From positions 62,001-126,000 of the forward strand of contig CAJUNJ010000004.1 in NCBI GenBank assembly GCA_910587825.1: a stretch of 64,000 bases of DNA, in the 5' to 3' direction. The stretch is from an uncultured Christensenellaceae bacterium. GTDB lineage: Bacteria; Bacillota; Clostridia; Christensenellales; Borkfalkiaceae. Position numbers and translations under genes: made by a program. Below, one piece after another: positions 1-8,226 of this stretch; position 1 is the first letter of the stretch; each line of letters starts with the position of its first letter. The notes beneath the pieces are model-generated. The model had not been told where the DNA came from. It saw only the letters and a list, made by a program, of their open reading frames with translations, and did no database searches.

Positions 1-142
1 TGCATAAAACAACATTGATACCTGCGTCTTTGAGCACGCGACACGCCTGTGCTCCCGCATAGTCGAATTCCGCAGCCTGTCCGATTACTATGGGGCCCGA
101 ACCTATTACAAGTACTTTTTTAATATCTTCTCTTTTAGGCAT
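1..142 (-). CDS. carB: carbamoyl-phosphate synthase large subunit, N-terminal fragment
   Basis: The large subunit makes carbamoyl phosphate from bicarbonate, ATP and ammonia supplied by CarA, feeding pyrimidine and arginine synthesis. Only the first 47 codons lie in the window; the rest runs off the left edge. The visible N-terminus reads MPKREDIKKVLVIGSGPIVI, followed by GQAAEFDYAGAQACRVLK. This is the characteristic start of the first pre-ATP-grasp domain in CarB. The ATG at 140-142 overlaps the end of carA by 8 bp, so the two subunits are probably translationally coupled. Identification is firm despite truncation. Confidence 0.95.
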   Translation of the reverse strand, partial: MPKREDIKKVLVIGSGPIVIGQAAEFDYAGAQACRVLKDAGINVVLC

Positions 143-1211
143 TGTATTTACCGTCCTTCATATTGCTTATAAATTTATCGAAAAGAAATGAAGCGTCGCA
201 CGGACCGCCGCAGGCTTCGGGATGGAACTGAACCGTAAAAGCGTTTAGTTCCGGATAGTCGAAGCCTTCGCAGGTATTGTCGTTGGCGTTTACGTAAGAG
301 AGTTTGGCTTTACCGTCAAGACTTGCCGACACAACTTCGTAACCGTGGTTCTGGCTTGTAATGTAAATTCTGCCTGTTTCAAGGCATTTAACAGGCTGGT
401 TGGCTCCCCTGTGTCCGTATTTCATTTTCTTTGTTTTTCCGCCCATAGCAAGCGCAAACAACTGATGTCCGAGACATATGCCGAAAAGCGGAACTTTTCC
501 CGCAAGTTTTTTAAGATTTTCTATTATACCTTTATTTTCGGCAGGATCTCCGGGACCGTTAGTAAGCATTATTCCGTCGGGATTAAGGGCAAGAATCTGT
601 TCCGCCGTATAATTTGAAGGAACTACCACACAATAGCAACCGCGGCTTACAAGCGCGCGCGTGATATTCGCCTTTGCGCCGAAATCCCATACAACCACTT
701 TAAAACCGTCGGGTTCGCCGTGATACGAAATTTCGGCGCAGGTGACGTTGTCAACCGCATTTACTATTTTATAAGAATTTATTTTATTGAAATCTTTTAT
801 AGGTTTGGAGGTTATCGAAGCATTCATTACGCCTGCTTCTCTTACGATTTTGGTAAGCTCGCGCGTGTCGATGCCGTACAAACCGACTATACCTTTCTGT
901 TCAAGATATTCGTCTATTGTCTGTTCGCTTCTGAAATTAGAAGGCCGGTCGCACTTTTCTCTCACCACGTAAGCGCTGACCCAAGGTTTTTTGCTTTCAC
1001 TGTCGGGAGTAATAATACCGTAGTTCCCTATAAGCGGGAAAGTCTGCGTTACTATCTGACCGTAATAGCTGGGATCCGTAAGCGTTTCGATATAACCGGT
1101 CATACCGGTCGTGAACACGATTTCACCGATAACGTCGCCGTCGGCTCCAAACCGGTTGCCCACAAACTGCTTACCGTTTTGCAATGTTAAATAAGCTTTT
1201 CCGTTTTTCAT
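135..1211 (-). CDS. carA: carbamoyl-phosphate synthase small (glutaminase) subunit
   Basis: CarA hydrolyses glutamine and channels the ammonia to CarB. The 358-residue protein has the usual CarA length. The N-terminal domain contains the conserved FTTGMTGYIETLTDPSY region near residues 33-49. The C-terminal class I glutamine amidotransferase domain carries the nucleophile Cys246 in FGICLGHQ and the His330/Glu332 pair in QFHPEA, so the triad is complete. The start has a good ribosome site (AAAGGA) 10 nt upstream. It is the first large gene of a carAB unit led by a strong promoter at 1399-1427, a short leader ORF and a hairpin, which suggests regulation in the leader rather than only at the promoter. 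No PyrR-type binding loop was recognised. Confidence 0.97.
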   Translation of the reverse strand: MKNGKAYLTLQNGKQFVGNRFGADGDVIGEIVFTTGMTGYIETLTDPSYYGQIVTQTFPLIGNYGIITPDSESKKPWVSAYVVREKCDRPSNFRSEQTIDEYLEQKGIVGLYGIDTRELTKIVREAGVMNASITSKPIKDFNKINSYKIVNAVDNVTCAEISYHGEPDGFKVVVWDFGAKANITRALVSRGCYCVVVPSNYTAEQILALNPDGIMLTNGPGDPAENKGIIENLKKLAGKVPLFGICLGHQLFALAMGGKTKKMKYGHRGANQPVKCLETGRIYITSQNHGYEVVSASLDGKAKLSYVNANDNTCEGFDYPELNAFTVQFHPEACGGPCDASFLFDKFISNMKDGKYNA

Positions 1212-1244
1212 TTATTTCGTCCTTTAAGTTTATTACTAAAATAA

Positions 1245-1271
1245 TGACTGATTTAAAAAATAAATCAGTCA
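1245..1271 (-). promoter_or_regulatory. perfect 11-bp hairpin in the carAB leader
   Basis: TGACTGATTTA (1245-1255) and TAAATCAGTCA (1261-1271) are exact reverse complements around a five-base loop that reads UUUUU in the transcript. The stem is A/T-rich and is followed in the transcript by UUAUUUUAG, so it is at best a weak intrinsic terminator. It sits about 30 nt before the carA start, and the stop codon of the leader ORF lies inside its first transcribed arm. A ribosome finishing the leader would therefore cover that arm. Confidence 0.6.
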
Positions 1272-1387
1272 AACAAAAAATATTTATTAAAATTATTTGG
1301 AAATACTTCACCCGCCGTAAGAGAAAGAAGTCCTTCTGCGGCTGAAATAGCTGTTATAGGCAATTTAAACAAAACGTTCGTATCCAT
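1265..1387 (-). CDS. possible 40-codon leader peptide of carAB
   Basis: An ATG ORF of 40 codons, beginning MDTNVLFKLPITAISAAEG and ending NKYFLFD, begins only about 5-10 nt after the predicted transcription start of the carAB promoter. AAAGG lies close before the ATG. The last codons are U-rich (ttttaataaatattttttg on the coding strand), and the stop codon falls within the hairpin at 1245-1271. I do not recognise the peptide as part of a known family. The arrangement resembles the E. coli pyrBI leader, where ribosome position on a U-rich leader controls a downstream hairpin. It could still be an untranslated leader that happens to be open. Confidence 0.4.
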   Translation of the reverse strand: MDTNVLFKLPITAISAAEGLLSLTAGEVFPNNFNKYFLFD

Positions 1388-1398
1388 AACCTTTATAA

Positions 1399-1427
1399 AG
1401 TATACAGAAATATTTAAATCAAGTCAA
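1399..1427 (-). promoter_or_regulatory. sigmaA-type promoter of carAB
   Basis: Reading the minus strand, TTGACT (1422-1427) and TATACT (1399-1404) are separated by exactly 17 bp. Transcription should begin near 1392-1398. The -35 region lies within a 16-base stretch (1414-1429) that is identical to the -35 region of the ilvC promoter. Confidence 0.8.
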
Positions 1428-1433
1428 GCAAAA

Positions 1434-2072
1434 TTAATAAAGTTTAGTTATAAAATCAAAGGTTTTAAGTCTTGCACGAAGAATTTTATAATCCGGCACG
1501 TATTTTTCAACCAAGCCCCAAAAATCTTTCGAATGATTAAAATGTACGGTATGGCAAAGTTCGTGAAAAACGACGTAACGGCGTATGTCTTCGGGAAGCA
1601 TAAAAATCATCCAGTTAAAATTAATTTTTCCGTTTCTAAAACAACATCCCCATCTTCTCTTATAACTTTTAATATCAAAACCGTCTACATTGCAATTAAA
1701 CTTAAACGCCGTATTCTCCACGCTTTTTTTAAAGTCACCCCAAAATTCCGATACAAAGGCGTTTTTAATTTGCTTCAAATTTTTTGCGTATACGCAATCC
1801 GAAGTTATCTGCGTCTTACTTCCGACAACAAGGGGAAGTTTTACACCGTTAACAAAAACCCGTTCATAACTTAAAATGTCGCCATTCAGCACTATTTTTT
1901 TGCCGTTTAAAGCAATAACTTTTTCTATCCAACCCGACTTACTTTCGACAAACGATTTTATTTTAGTTTCCGAAGTACGTTTGGGACAGCGGACGGTTAT
2001 TTTGTTATCAGCAGAAATTACAATAGCCACCGTTTTTCTGTCCGACCTGACAACATCGTACTCAATCTTCAA
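1434..2072 (-). CDS. YgjP/DUF45-type zinc metallopeptidase-like protein
   Basis: This 212-residue protein belongs to the YgjP-like, DUF45 family of M48-type metallohydrolases, whose cellular substrates are mostly unknown. The C-terminal half carries the family core: RRWGCCFRNGKINFNW, then YVVFHELCHTVHFNHS with the zinc-binding HExxH and a nearby third His. There is no signal peptide or membrane segment, so it is probably cytoplasmic. Its start overlaps the end of the thioesterase gene upstream by 11 bp, so the two are probably one translational unit. The metallopeptidase fold call is confident; proteolytic activity is inferred from the motif only. Confidence 0.85.
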   Translation of the reverse strand: MKIEYDVVRSDRKTVAIVISADNKITVRCPKRTSETKIKSFVESKSGWIEKVIALNGKKIVLNGDILSYERVFVNGVKLPLVVGSKTQITSDCVYAKNLKQIKNAFVSEFWGDFKKSVENTAFKFNCNVDGFDIKSYKRRWGCCFRNGKINFNWMIFMLPEDIRRYVVFHELCHTVHFNHSKDFWGLVEKYVPDYKILRARLKTFDFITKLY

Positions 2073-2790
2073 GTTTCATCCTCATCTGGACGCGCAGCTC
2101 GCCGTTGACCCTTCCTTCAACAAAAATATAAACGCCGTCGTCGGAACGTATAAAATCAATCTTTTCACCTTCCTTGCACTGTTTTACATAAGTAATCTGT
2201 ACTGATTTTAACGTCTTGTCTTTAAGTTCTTCAACCGAAAAAACATCAGTCAGAAAATCCGCATACTTGGTATTATTGACGTGGAAATAATGGTCGTAAT
2301 CGTTGAACCTGACAACTTTGGAATATACCTCGCGTCCGTCCGTGATTGCGGGAATTTTCCATTCGGAAAATACGATACTGCGCTCTGTATTGTAATTATC
2401 GAAATCGCTTTCTTTGAAATATGCCGAAGCAGGCAGGAACGCAAAAGTATCGGTATTAATCATACACCAGCGGGCAGTCGCAACACCCACCTTCTCATCT
2501 CCGCAGTAAAGCTCGAAATCCCTCAAAAAAATAAGATGACGGGGTTTTAACGGCCAGGTGTGAAGTGTCAGTATTTCGCCGAGTTTTATATTTCTTTCAA
2601 GTTTAATATACCAATTAGCAATTATAAAACCGAAATGTTTTGGCGCAATATCCTTATAACCGAACCCCAATTCGTCAGCCGAAAGACAGGCAGACTCCTC
2701 CAAAAACGACAGTAAAGAAGATAATTTCAAATTGTCGTAAGCGTCTACGTCGGTATATCTTAATTCATAGTCTTTTTTGTGTCTGTACAT
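2062..2790 (-). CDS. acyl-ACP thioesterase (FatA/FatB family)
   Basis: The 242-residue protein matches bacterial acyl-ACP thioesterases, which release fatty acids from acyl carrier protein in the cytoplasm. It has two hot-dog folds. The first begins with YELRYTDVDAYDNLKLSSLL and contains the FGFIIANWYIKLERNIKLGE stretch typical of the family. The second contains FNDYDHYFHVNNTKYADF, corresponding to the family's NxHVNN catalytic loop. It overlaps the downstream metallopeptidase gene by 11 bp and is divergent from the PadR gene across a 165-bp spacer. Acyl-chain specificity cannot be read from sequence. Confidence 0.88.
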   Translation of the reverse strand: MYRHKKDYELRYTDVDAYDNLKLSSLLSFLEESACLSADELGFGYKDIAPKHFGFIIANWYIKLERNIKLGEILTLHTWPLKPRHLIFLRDFELYCGDEKVGVATARWCMINTDTFAFLPASAYFKESDFDNYNTERSIVFSEWKIPAITDGREVYSKVVRFNDYDHYFHVNNTKYADFLTDVFSVEELKDKTLKSVQITYVKQCKEGEKIDFIRSDDGVYIFVEGRVNGELRVQMRMKLED

Positions 2791-2865
2791 AATTTACCTC
2801 TGTTTTAAGAAAATTTTACCACTAAAAGATAAAAAAGTCCATATATTTAGGCAAAAATCTTTAAT

Positions 2866-2932
2866 TATGTGTGACATAGTACCTTTTATTATTTGTCAGA
2901 ATATTGACAATAATGGCATTTTATGTTATAAT
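2866..2932 (+). promoter_or_regulatory. consensus promoter and small palindrome before the PadR gene
   Basis: TTGACA (2904-2909) and TATAAT (2927-2932) are perfect sigmaA elements with a 17-bp spacer. Upstream, TATGT-GTG-ACATA (2866-2878) is a small inverted repeat with ATGT/ACAT half-sites like those bound by PadR repressors, although PadR sites usually have a longer gap (about 8 bp). It lies between two divergent genes, so PadR could control itself and the thioesterase operon; this is inference. Confidence 0.75.
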
Positions 2933-2955
2933 AATGAAAATTATGGAGGCGGCAA

Positions 2956-4503
2956 ATGGACGAAGAAAAAGAATTGCCCGAACACGAACCCGAAAACCAC
3001 GTTGAAGACGAAAACAAAAGCGCCATCAGCGCCGACCTTATCAGGGGACATATAAATACTATTATTCTCCGCACGCTGTACGAAAGAGATAAATACGGCT
3101 ACGAAATAATAGAAGAGATTGAGAAAAAGAGTCACGGTCAGTACTCTTTAAAACAGCCCACTCTTTACAGCGCTTTAAAAAGGCTTGAATCTCAGGGGTA
3201 CATAAACGCTTACTGGAAGACGGACGAAGTGTCGTTGGGCGGACGGAGAAAGTACTACACTTTAACAGAAAACGGCAGAGAGATTACGGAAAAAAATCAA
3301 GCCGAATGGGAATATTCGAGAACGGTTATCGATAATCTGATTTCCGACCGTTCGTTTGATTTTTCACAGCCTGCTCCTACCGCCGTTGACTTTAAAATTC
3401 TAAAAAAATCAACTTCGCGCGTTCCCGTCGTAAAAGACGAAGATGACGATGACGACGCAGAAGATAAAACCGAAGATAAGGTTGAAGCCAAACTGCCTGA
3501 AATCGAAATCAGACCCGAAGCGGTAACTTTATCGGAACAAGTCATAAGTTACGAACAGCCCGTCGTTGTTATTGAAAAAGAATCCGCTCCCGTTGCGGCG
3601 GCTGTAAACATTCAGGACAATACCGAAACATTGCTTAACCGGCCTGAAAATACCGAAGACGAAAAAAGCAACGGTTTGCCTTCCGAAAAAACAGATAATG
3701 AGCAACCTCGGGAAGAGTATGTAAATTCGGCTGCAAATTCTATGCAAGGCGATTATCCGGAACCCACGGAAGAACAGCGTAGAATTGCACACGAAAATTA
3801 TCTTAAACTAATTTCCGAACCGGTTGTCGAAGAAAAGAAGCCCGATATAGTTCCCGTAGCCGACTCGATAGACACCGATAAACTTATTTACAACAATAAA
3901 CCCGAAACCGAACGCGATTACCGTAACCTTATAAATAATCTCTTTGACAAGACTGTAAAGCGCGTAGCCGTGCAGCAGGAAAAACAATATGTAGCTCCCA
4001 CCGTTGCCACCACCGTTAAAATCGACGACGTTACGCTTAAAGCCGACACAGACGGTTTAAAAGTCAACACTTCCGATTACGTTATCTCTTCACGTAAACG
4101 CAGCTACAACAGGGGTGCAACGCTTTTTAAAAGTTCGCTTATTATTTCGGTAATACTTTTACTTGAATTTGCGCTTTCCTTAATCTTTAAAAGCAATCTC
4201 GGCGTAACGCTTGCATATCCGTTTATGATTTTCGCAATAGCCGCGGCACAGTTTTTGATTTTTGCCGTTCTCTATTATGCGGATACAGGAAAAGCTTCAC
4301 GCAAGCCGTCGTCAAACATTTATCTGACCGCAAGCATTATTATTACCGTAATTATAATTTTAATTATATTTGTTGTTGCAATACTTTTAGGCGTCAACTT
4401 TACGTCCGCGGGCGATATTTTTGCAAAACTAATTATTCCTTGCTTAATTGCGCTTAATATCCCTACTTTCGCCGTATGCTTCTATTTGTTCAGTAAACAA
4501 TAA
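2956..4503 (+). CDS. PadR-family regulator fused to a long linker and a four-helix membrane domain
   Basis: Residues about 30-110 form a PadR winged-helix domain: RGHINTIILRTLYERDKYGY, then QPTLYSALKRLESQGYI and the wing GGRRKYYTLTENG. PadR proteins usually sense small molecules and are 100-200 residues long. Here the domain is followed by roughly 280 residues of acidic, low-complexity linker (including DEDDDDDAEDKTEDK). From about residue 393 to the end there are four hydrophobic helices. The protein is therefore predicted to hold a DNA-binding domain at the membrane. The ATG has a GGAGG site 8 nt upstream and a perfect promoter. I do not recognise the membrane domain. A membrane stress or envelope signal is a possible input, but nothing in the sequence proves it. 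Confidence 0.85.
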   Translation: MDEEKELPEHEPENHVEDENKSAISADLIRGHINTIILRTLYERDKYGYEIIEEIEKKSHGQYSLKQPTLYSALKRLESQGYINAYWKTDEVSLGGRRKYYTLTENGREITEKNQAEWEYSRTVIDNLISDRSFDFSQPAPTAVDFKILKKSTSRVPVVKDEDDDDDAEDKTEDKVEAKLPEIEIRPEAVTLSEQVISYEQPVVVIEKESAPVAAAVNIQDNTETLLNRPENTEDEKSNGLPSEKTDNEQPREEYVNSAANSMQGDYPEPTEEQRRIAHENYLKLISEPVVEEKKPDIVPVADSIDTDKLIYNNKPETERDYRNLINNLFDKTVKRVAVQQEKQYVAPTVATTVKIDDVTLKADTDGLKVNTSDYVISSRKRSYNRGATLFKSSLIISVILLLEFALSLIFKSNLGVTLAYPFMIFAIAAAQFLIFAVLYYADTGKASRKPSSNIYLTASIIITVIIILIIFVVAILLGVNFTSAGDIFAKLIIPCLIALNIPTFAVCFYLFSKQ

Positions 4504-4510
4504 ATAATAA

Positions 4511-4550
4511 AAAAGCGACTTTCCGCAAATATTTGCGGAAAGTCGCTTTT
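4511..4550. terminator. bidirectional terminator between the PadR gene and rny
   Basis: A perfect 40-bp palindrome (AAAAGCGACTTTCCGCAAAT and its reverse complement) is flanked by A and T runs on both sides. It can terminate the plus-strand PadR gene and the convergent rny transcript. Confidence 0.9.
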
Positions 4551-4558
4551 TTTAACTA

Positions 4559-6172
4559 TTATTTTGCAAATTCGCTCGCGCGGAATTCTCTTATTACATT
4601 TACTTTTATCTGTCCGGGGTATTCAAGCTCCTTTTCGATTTTCTTCGCAATATCTTTTGCAAGGAACATCGTCTGGGCATCGTCAACTTGTTCAGGTTTA
4701 ACTATAACGCGCACTTCCCTGCCCGCCTGAATGGCATAGCACTTGTCGACGCCGCGGAAGTTACCTGCGATTTCTTCAAGCTTTTCAAGCCTCTTGACGT
4801 AATTTGTACCCGTTTCTCTTCTTGCCCCGGGTCTTGCGCCCGAAATCGCATCCGCAGCCGCTACAAGCACGGCTTCCGTTGTAGTGGGTTCGCAATCGCC
4901 GTGGTGCGCCGCGATTGCGTTTATAACTTTTGCGCTCTCTCTGTACTTTTTCGCCAAATCGGCGCCCAACTGGATATGCGTGCCTTCCTGCTCGTGGTCG
5001 ACAGCTTTACCGATATCGTGAAGCAAACCCGCCCGTTTCGCAAGGTTTACGTCAAGTCCGAGTTCCGAAGCCATAAGCCCCGCAAGCTGGGCAACTTCTA
5101 TTGAATGCTTATAAACGTTCTGACCGTAACTTGTTCTGTATTTAAGTCTGCCCAACAGTTTGATAAGTTCGGGATGAATTCCGAAAATTCCGACTTCGAA
5201 CATTGCGCTTTCGCCTGCCGCCTTAATTTCGGCATCCATTTCCTTTTTGACTTTTTCAACCGTTTCTTCTATTCTTGCAGGATGAATTCGTCCGTCGGAA
5301 ATAAGTTTTTCAAGTGAAAGTCTTGCAATCTCACGCCTTACCGGGTCAAATCCCGAAAGAATAACAACTTCCGGAGTATCGTCGATAATAAGCTCGATAC
5401 CAGTTGCGTTTTCGATTGCGCGAATATTTCTTCCCTCGCGTCCTATTAGTCTTGCCTTCATATCGTCGCTGGGAAGCTGTACGACAGATACCGTTATTTC
5501 GGATGCGTGATCCGCCGCGCAACGCTGAATAGCCAACGAAATAATTTTCTTTGCCTGCGCATTTGCTTCGTCCTTGGCGGTCTGTTCGATATTTCTTACC
5601 TGCAACGCCACATCGTGACGGGTTTCATCAAGAATTTCGTTTGAAAGAATTTGCTTTGCTTCATCTTTGGTAAGCTGGGCAACCTTTTCAAGCTCCTTAA
5701 CCATAAGCTCGTGCTGGTGGTTAACCTTGTCCTGTGTCTTTTTTACTTCCTGTTCTTTATTTAAAAGATCCTTTTTCTGCTGATCCAAAGCTTCGTTCTT
5801 TTTGTTCAGCGCTTCTTCTTTCTTATCGAGAGAGTCCTCTTTCTGCAAAAGTCTTTGCTCCTGCTTCTGCAATTCGAATTTCTTCTCCTTGCTCTCCTTC
5901 TCGAATTCGTTCCTTAATTGCAGCTCCTGTTCCTTAGCCTCTAATATTGCCTCTTTTTTCAACGCCTTACATTCCTGTGAAGCGTCGTCGATCATTTTTT
6001 TTGTTCTTGACTGAACATCACCTAATCTTTTTTCCGTCAGTTTCTGATTAATTAACCTGCCGACGAAAAAACCAACAACAAGCGCAACGACTACTCCTAC
6101 AACCAAACCGACTATCAGTCCGATTTCTACGTTGCTTGCAAGAAACAGGGTGCCAAAATTGTTTGCGTACAT
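4559..6172 (-). CDS. rny: ribonuclease Y
   Basis: RNase Y is a membrane-anchored endoribonuclease that starts bulk mRNA decay in Firmicutes. The 537-residue protein has the complete order. It starts with an N-terminal transmembrane helix (about 17-40), followed by a long charged coiled coil (about 45-210). Next comes a KH domain containing LIGREGRNIRAIENATG. The HD domain holds HDIGKAVDHE with the metal-binding His385/Asp386. A conserved C-terminal region ends in YPGQIKVNVIRE. The start has an AGGAGG site 7 nt upstream. It forms its own unit between two terminators, with a promoter at 6240-6268. Confidence 0.97.
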   Translation of the reverse strand: MYANNFGTLFLASNVEIGLIVGLVVGVVVALVVGFFVGRLINQKLTEKRLGDVQSRTKKMIDDASQECKALKKEAILEAKEQELQLRNEFEKESKEKKFELQKQEQRLLQKEDSLDKKEEALNKKNEALDQQKKDLLNKEQEVKKTQDKVNHQHELMVKELEKVAQLTKDEAKQILSNEILDETRHDVALQVRNIEQTAKDEANAQAKKIISLAIQRCAADHASEITVSVVQLPSDDMKARLIGREGRNIRAIENATGIELIIDDTPEVVILSGFDPVRREIARLSLEKLISDGRIHPARIEETVEKVKKEMDAEIKAAGESAMFEVGIFGIHPELIKLLGRLKYRTSYGQNVYKHSIEVAQLAGLMASELGLDVNLAKRAGLLHDIGKAVDHEQEGTHIQLGADLAKKYRESAKVINAIAAHHGDCEPTTTEAVLVAAADAISGARPGARRETGTNYVKRLEKLEEIAGNFRGVDKCYAIQAGREVRVIVKPEQVDDAQTMFLAKDIAKKIEKELEYPGQIKVNVIREFRASEFAK

Positions 6173-6239
6173 TTCAGCCTCCTGATATTTGAATTTAAAT
6201 ATATACTAATTCCTTTCGGAACGGTTTATATCCTATTTC

Positions 6240-6268
6240 ATTTTACACCTATATTTATAAAATGTCAA
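6240..6268 (-). promoter_or_regulatory. promoter of rny
   Basis: On the minus strand TTGACA (6263-6268) and TAAAAT (6240-6245) are 17 bp apart, about 70 bp before the rny start. Confidence 0.75.
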
Positions 6269-6303
6269 TTTAATAAGTTAAATTACTTTCCATAATATAA
6301 AAA

Positions 6304-6323
6304 AAAGCGGATTTGTCCGCTTT
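6304..6323 (-). terminator. terminator after nadE
   Basis: AAAGCGGA (6304-6311) pairs with TCCGCTTT (6316-6323) around a 4-nt loop. A run of T follows on the minus strand. The stem begins at the nadE stop codon and closes the ftsK-to-nadE operon. Confidence 0.85.
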
Positions 6324-8226
6324 AATCTATAAAATCACGCCACAGTTTGCAAACGGCATCGGACGGCATACGCCAGTCGCCGCGCGGCGAGAGCGAAAGC
6401 GACCCCACCTTTACTCCGTCTGGAACGCAAGAACGTTTGAACTGTTGTGAAAAGAACCTGTTATAAAAATTTTTTAACCACTTTTTTATCGTTGCCGCAT
6501 TATAAACGCCTTCAAACGAACGTGTGGCAATATACAAAATTTTATCTGGTGAAAACCCCTTGCGCACTGCGTAATACAAGAAAAAGTCGTGCAGAATATA
6601 CGGACCGACAATATCTTCCGTCTTTTGAGAAATTTCGCCGTTTTCCGGCGGTAAAAGTTCGGGGCTTATCTCCGTATTTAAAATATCGTAAAGAACTTCG
6701 CGGCAAACGCCCCCCAAACGGTCGGCTTCAAACTTTACAAGATGTTTTACCAAAGTTTTGGGAACCGAAGAATTTATGCCGTACATTGACATATGGTCGC
6801 CGTTATATGTCGCCCAGCCGAGAGCAAGCTCGCTTAAATCACCCGTTCCAACCACAAGTCCGCCCGTTTGGTTGGCAACGTTCATAAGTATAAGCGTACG
6901 CATTCTTGCCTGGGCGTTTTCGTACGTTACGTCGTGATTGTCTTCTTCCTGACCTATATCCCTAAAATGCTGTTTTACGCTGTCGGTAATAGAAATGGTT
7001 TTACCGCTTACCCCAAGAGCTTCGATAAGTCTTAACGAATTGTTTTTCGTCTTACCCGTCGTGCCGAAGCCGGGCATAGTTACGGCTATAACGTCTTTCA
7101 GGCTTTTACCCATAGCACCAAACGTACGGCAGACGACAAGCAAAGCCAGCGCAGAGTCAAGTCCGCCCGATATACCGATAACCGCAGTTTTGGCGCAGGT
7201 GTGCTTTAAACGCTTTTCAAGTCCCTTTGCCTGAATTGAAAGAATAAGTCCGCTTCTGTCCGCAAGTCCGTTTTCCGGCACGAACGGCATGCGCGGAAAA
7301 CTTCTTTCCAACGGATACTCCCTTTCCGACACCGTAAAATCGACGCTCTTATATTCATACTTCTTTCCGCAACCGTAACAGCTGACAGCCTTTCTTCTTT
7401 CAAACGAAATGGATTCAACGTCGATTTCGGAATAAAGCAAGCCGTTTTCAAACAACTTGCTCTCGGCAACGATAACGCCGTTTTCGGAAATTATATTATG
7501 TCCGGCAAACGCCATATCGGTTGTGCTCTCGCCGTCGCCCGCGTCGCAGTAAACGTATCCGCAAATCAGCTTCCCCGACTGCATTTTTACCAGTTCTCTT
7601 CTGTATTCGGCTTTGCCCACAGTTTCGTCGCTGCAAGACAAGTTGACTATAATATTCGCACCGGCCTGAGTATGTCTAACCGACGGCGACAACGGCGCCC
7701 ATAAATCTTCGCATATTTCGGCAGCCACCGAAAATTCGGGAAAATTATCTGCTTTAAATAAAATATCCGTGCTTAAAAGTACGGACTGTCCGCATATTTT
7801 TACAAACTCGGGCTTGTCGCAAGCTTCGGCAAAATACCGCTTTTCATAAAACTCGCCATAGTCGGGCAAATAAGTTTTGGGAACTATACCGAGAATTTTA
7901 CCGTTGCATAAAGCCACAGCGCAATTGTATATTTTCGAACGGTCTTCCCCGCGTATGGGCGCACCCACAAAAACAAGCGTATCAAGTCCTTTCGTTGCCG
8001 AGCATATTTTTAAAATAGCGTTTTCAACGCCGTCAAGCAAGACCGGTTGCATCAAAAGGTCGCCCGAAGTATATCCGCAAACGCAAAGTTCGGGAAATAC
8101 CGTCAGTCTGCTGCCCTTTTCAAAGCTTTGACGGATAGCTTCGATTATGCGAGAGGTATTAAATTCAACGTCGGCAACTCTTATTTCGGGAGTAGCCGCG
8201 CAAACTTTAACAAACCCGTAATTCAT
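6322..8226 (-). CDS. nadE: glutamine-dependent NAD+ synthetase
   Basis: The enzyme amidates deamido-NAD to NAD using glutamine nitrogen. The 634 residues hold two domains. The N-terminal nitrilase-type glutaminase has the full triad: Glu46 in FPELCVCGY, Lys117 in VPKTYLPDYGEFYEKRYF and Cys172 in AEICEDLW. The C-terminal synthetase has the pyrophosphate loop GISGGLDSALAL (about 351-362) and the GTGDLSELALGW segment. The long two-domain form means free ammonia is not required. Its ATG shares one base with the recA stop (TAATG), indicating coupled translation. It is the last gene of the ftsK-rimO-pgsA-cinA-recA-nadE run. Confidence 0.95.
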   Translation of the reverse strand: MNYGFVKVCAATPEIRVADVEFNTSRIIEAIRQSFEKGSRLTVFPELCVCGYTSGDLLMQPVLLDGVENAILKICSATKGLDTLVFVGAPIRGEDRSKIYNCAVALCNGKILGIVPKTYLPDYGEFYEKRYFAEACDKPEFVKICGQSVLLSTDILFKADNFPEFSVAAEICEDLWAPLSPSVRHTQAGANIIVNLSCSDETVGKAEYRRELVKMQSGKLICGYVYCDAGDGESTTDMAFAGHNIISENGVIVAESKLFENGLLYSEIDVESISFERRKAVSCYGCGKKYEYKSVDFTVSEREYPLERSFPRMPFVPENGLADRSGLILSIQAKGLEKRLKHTCAKTAVIGISGGLDSALALLVVCRTFGAMGKSLKDVIAVTMPGFGTTGKTKNNSLRLIEALGVSGKTISITDSVKQHFRDIGQEEDNHDVTYENAQARMRTLILMNVANQTGGLVVGTGDLSELALGWATYNGDHMSMYGINSSVPKTLVKHLVKFEADRLGGVCREVLYDILNTEISPELLPPENGEISQKTEDIVGPYILHDFFLYYAVRKGFSPDKILYIATRSFEGVYNAATIKKWLKNFYNRFFSQQFKRSCVPDGVKVGSLSLSPRGDWRMPSDAVCKLWRDFID

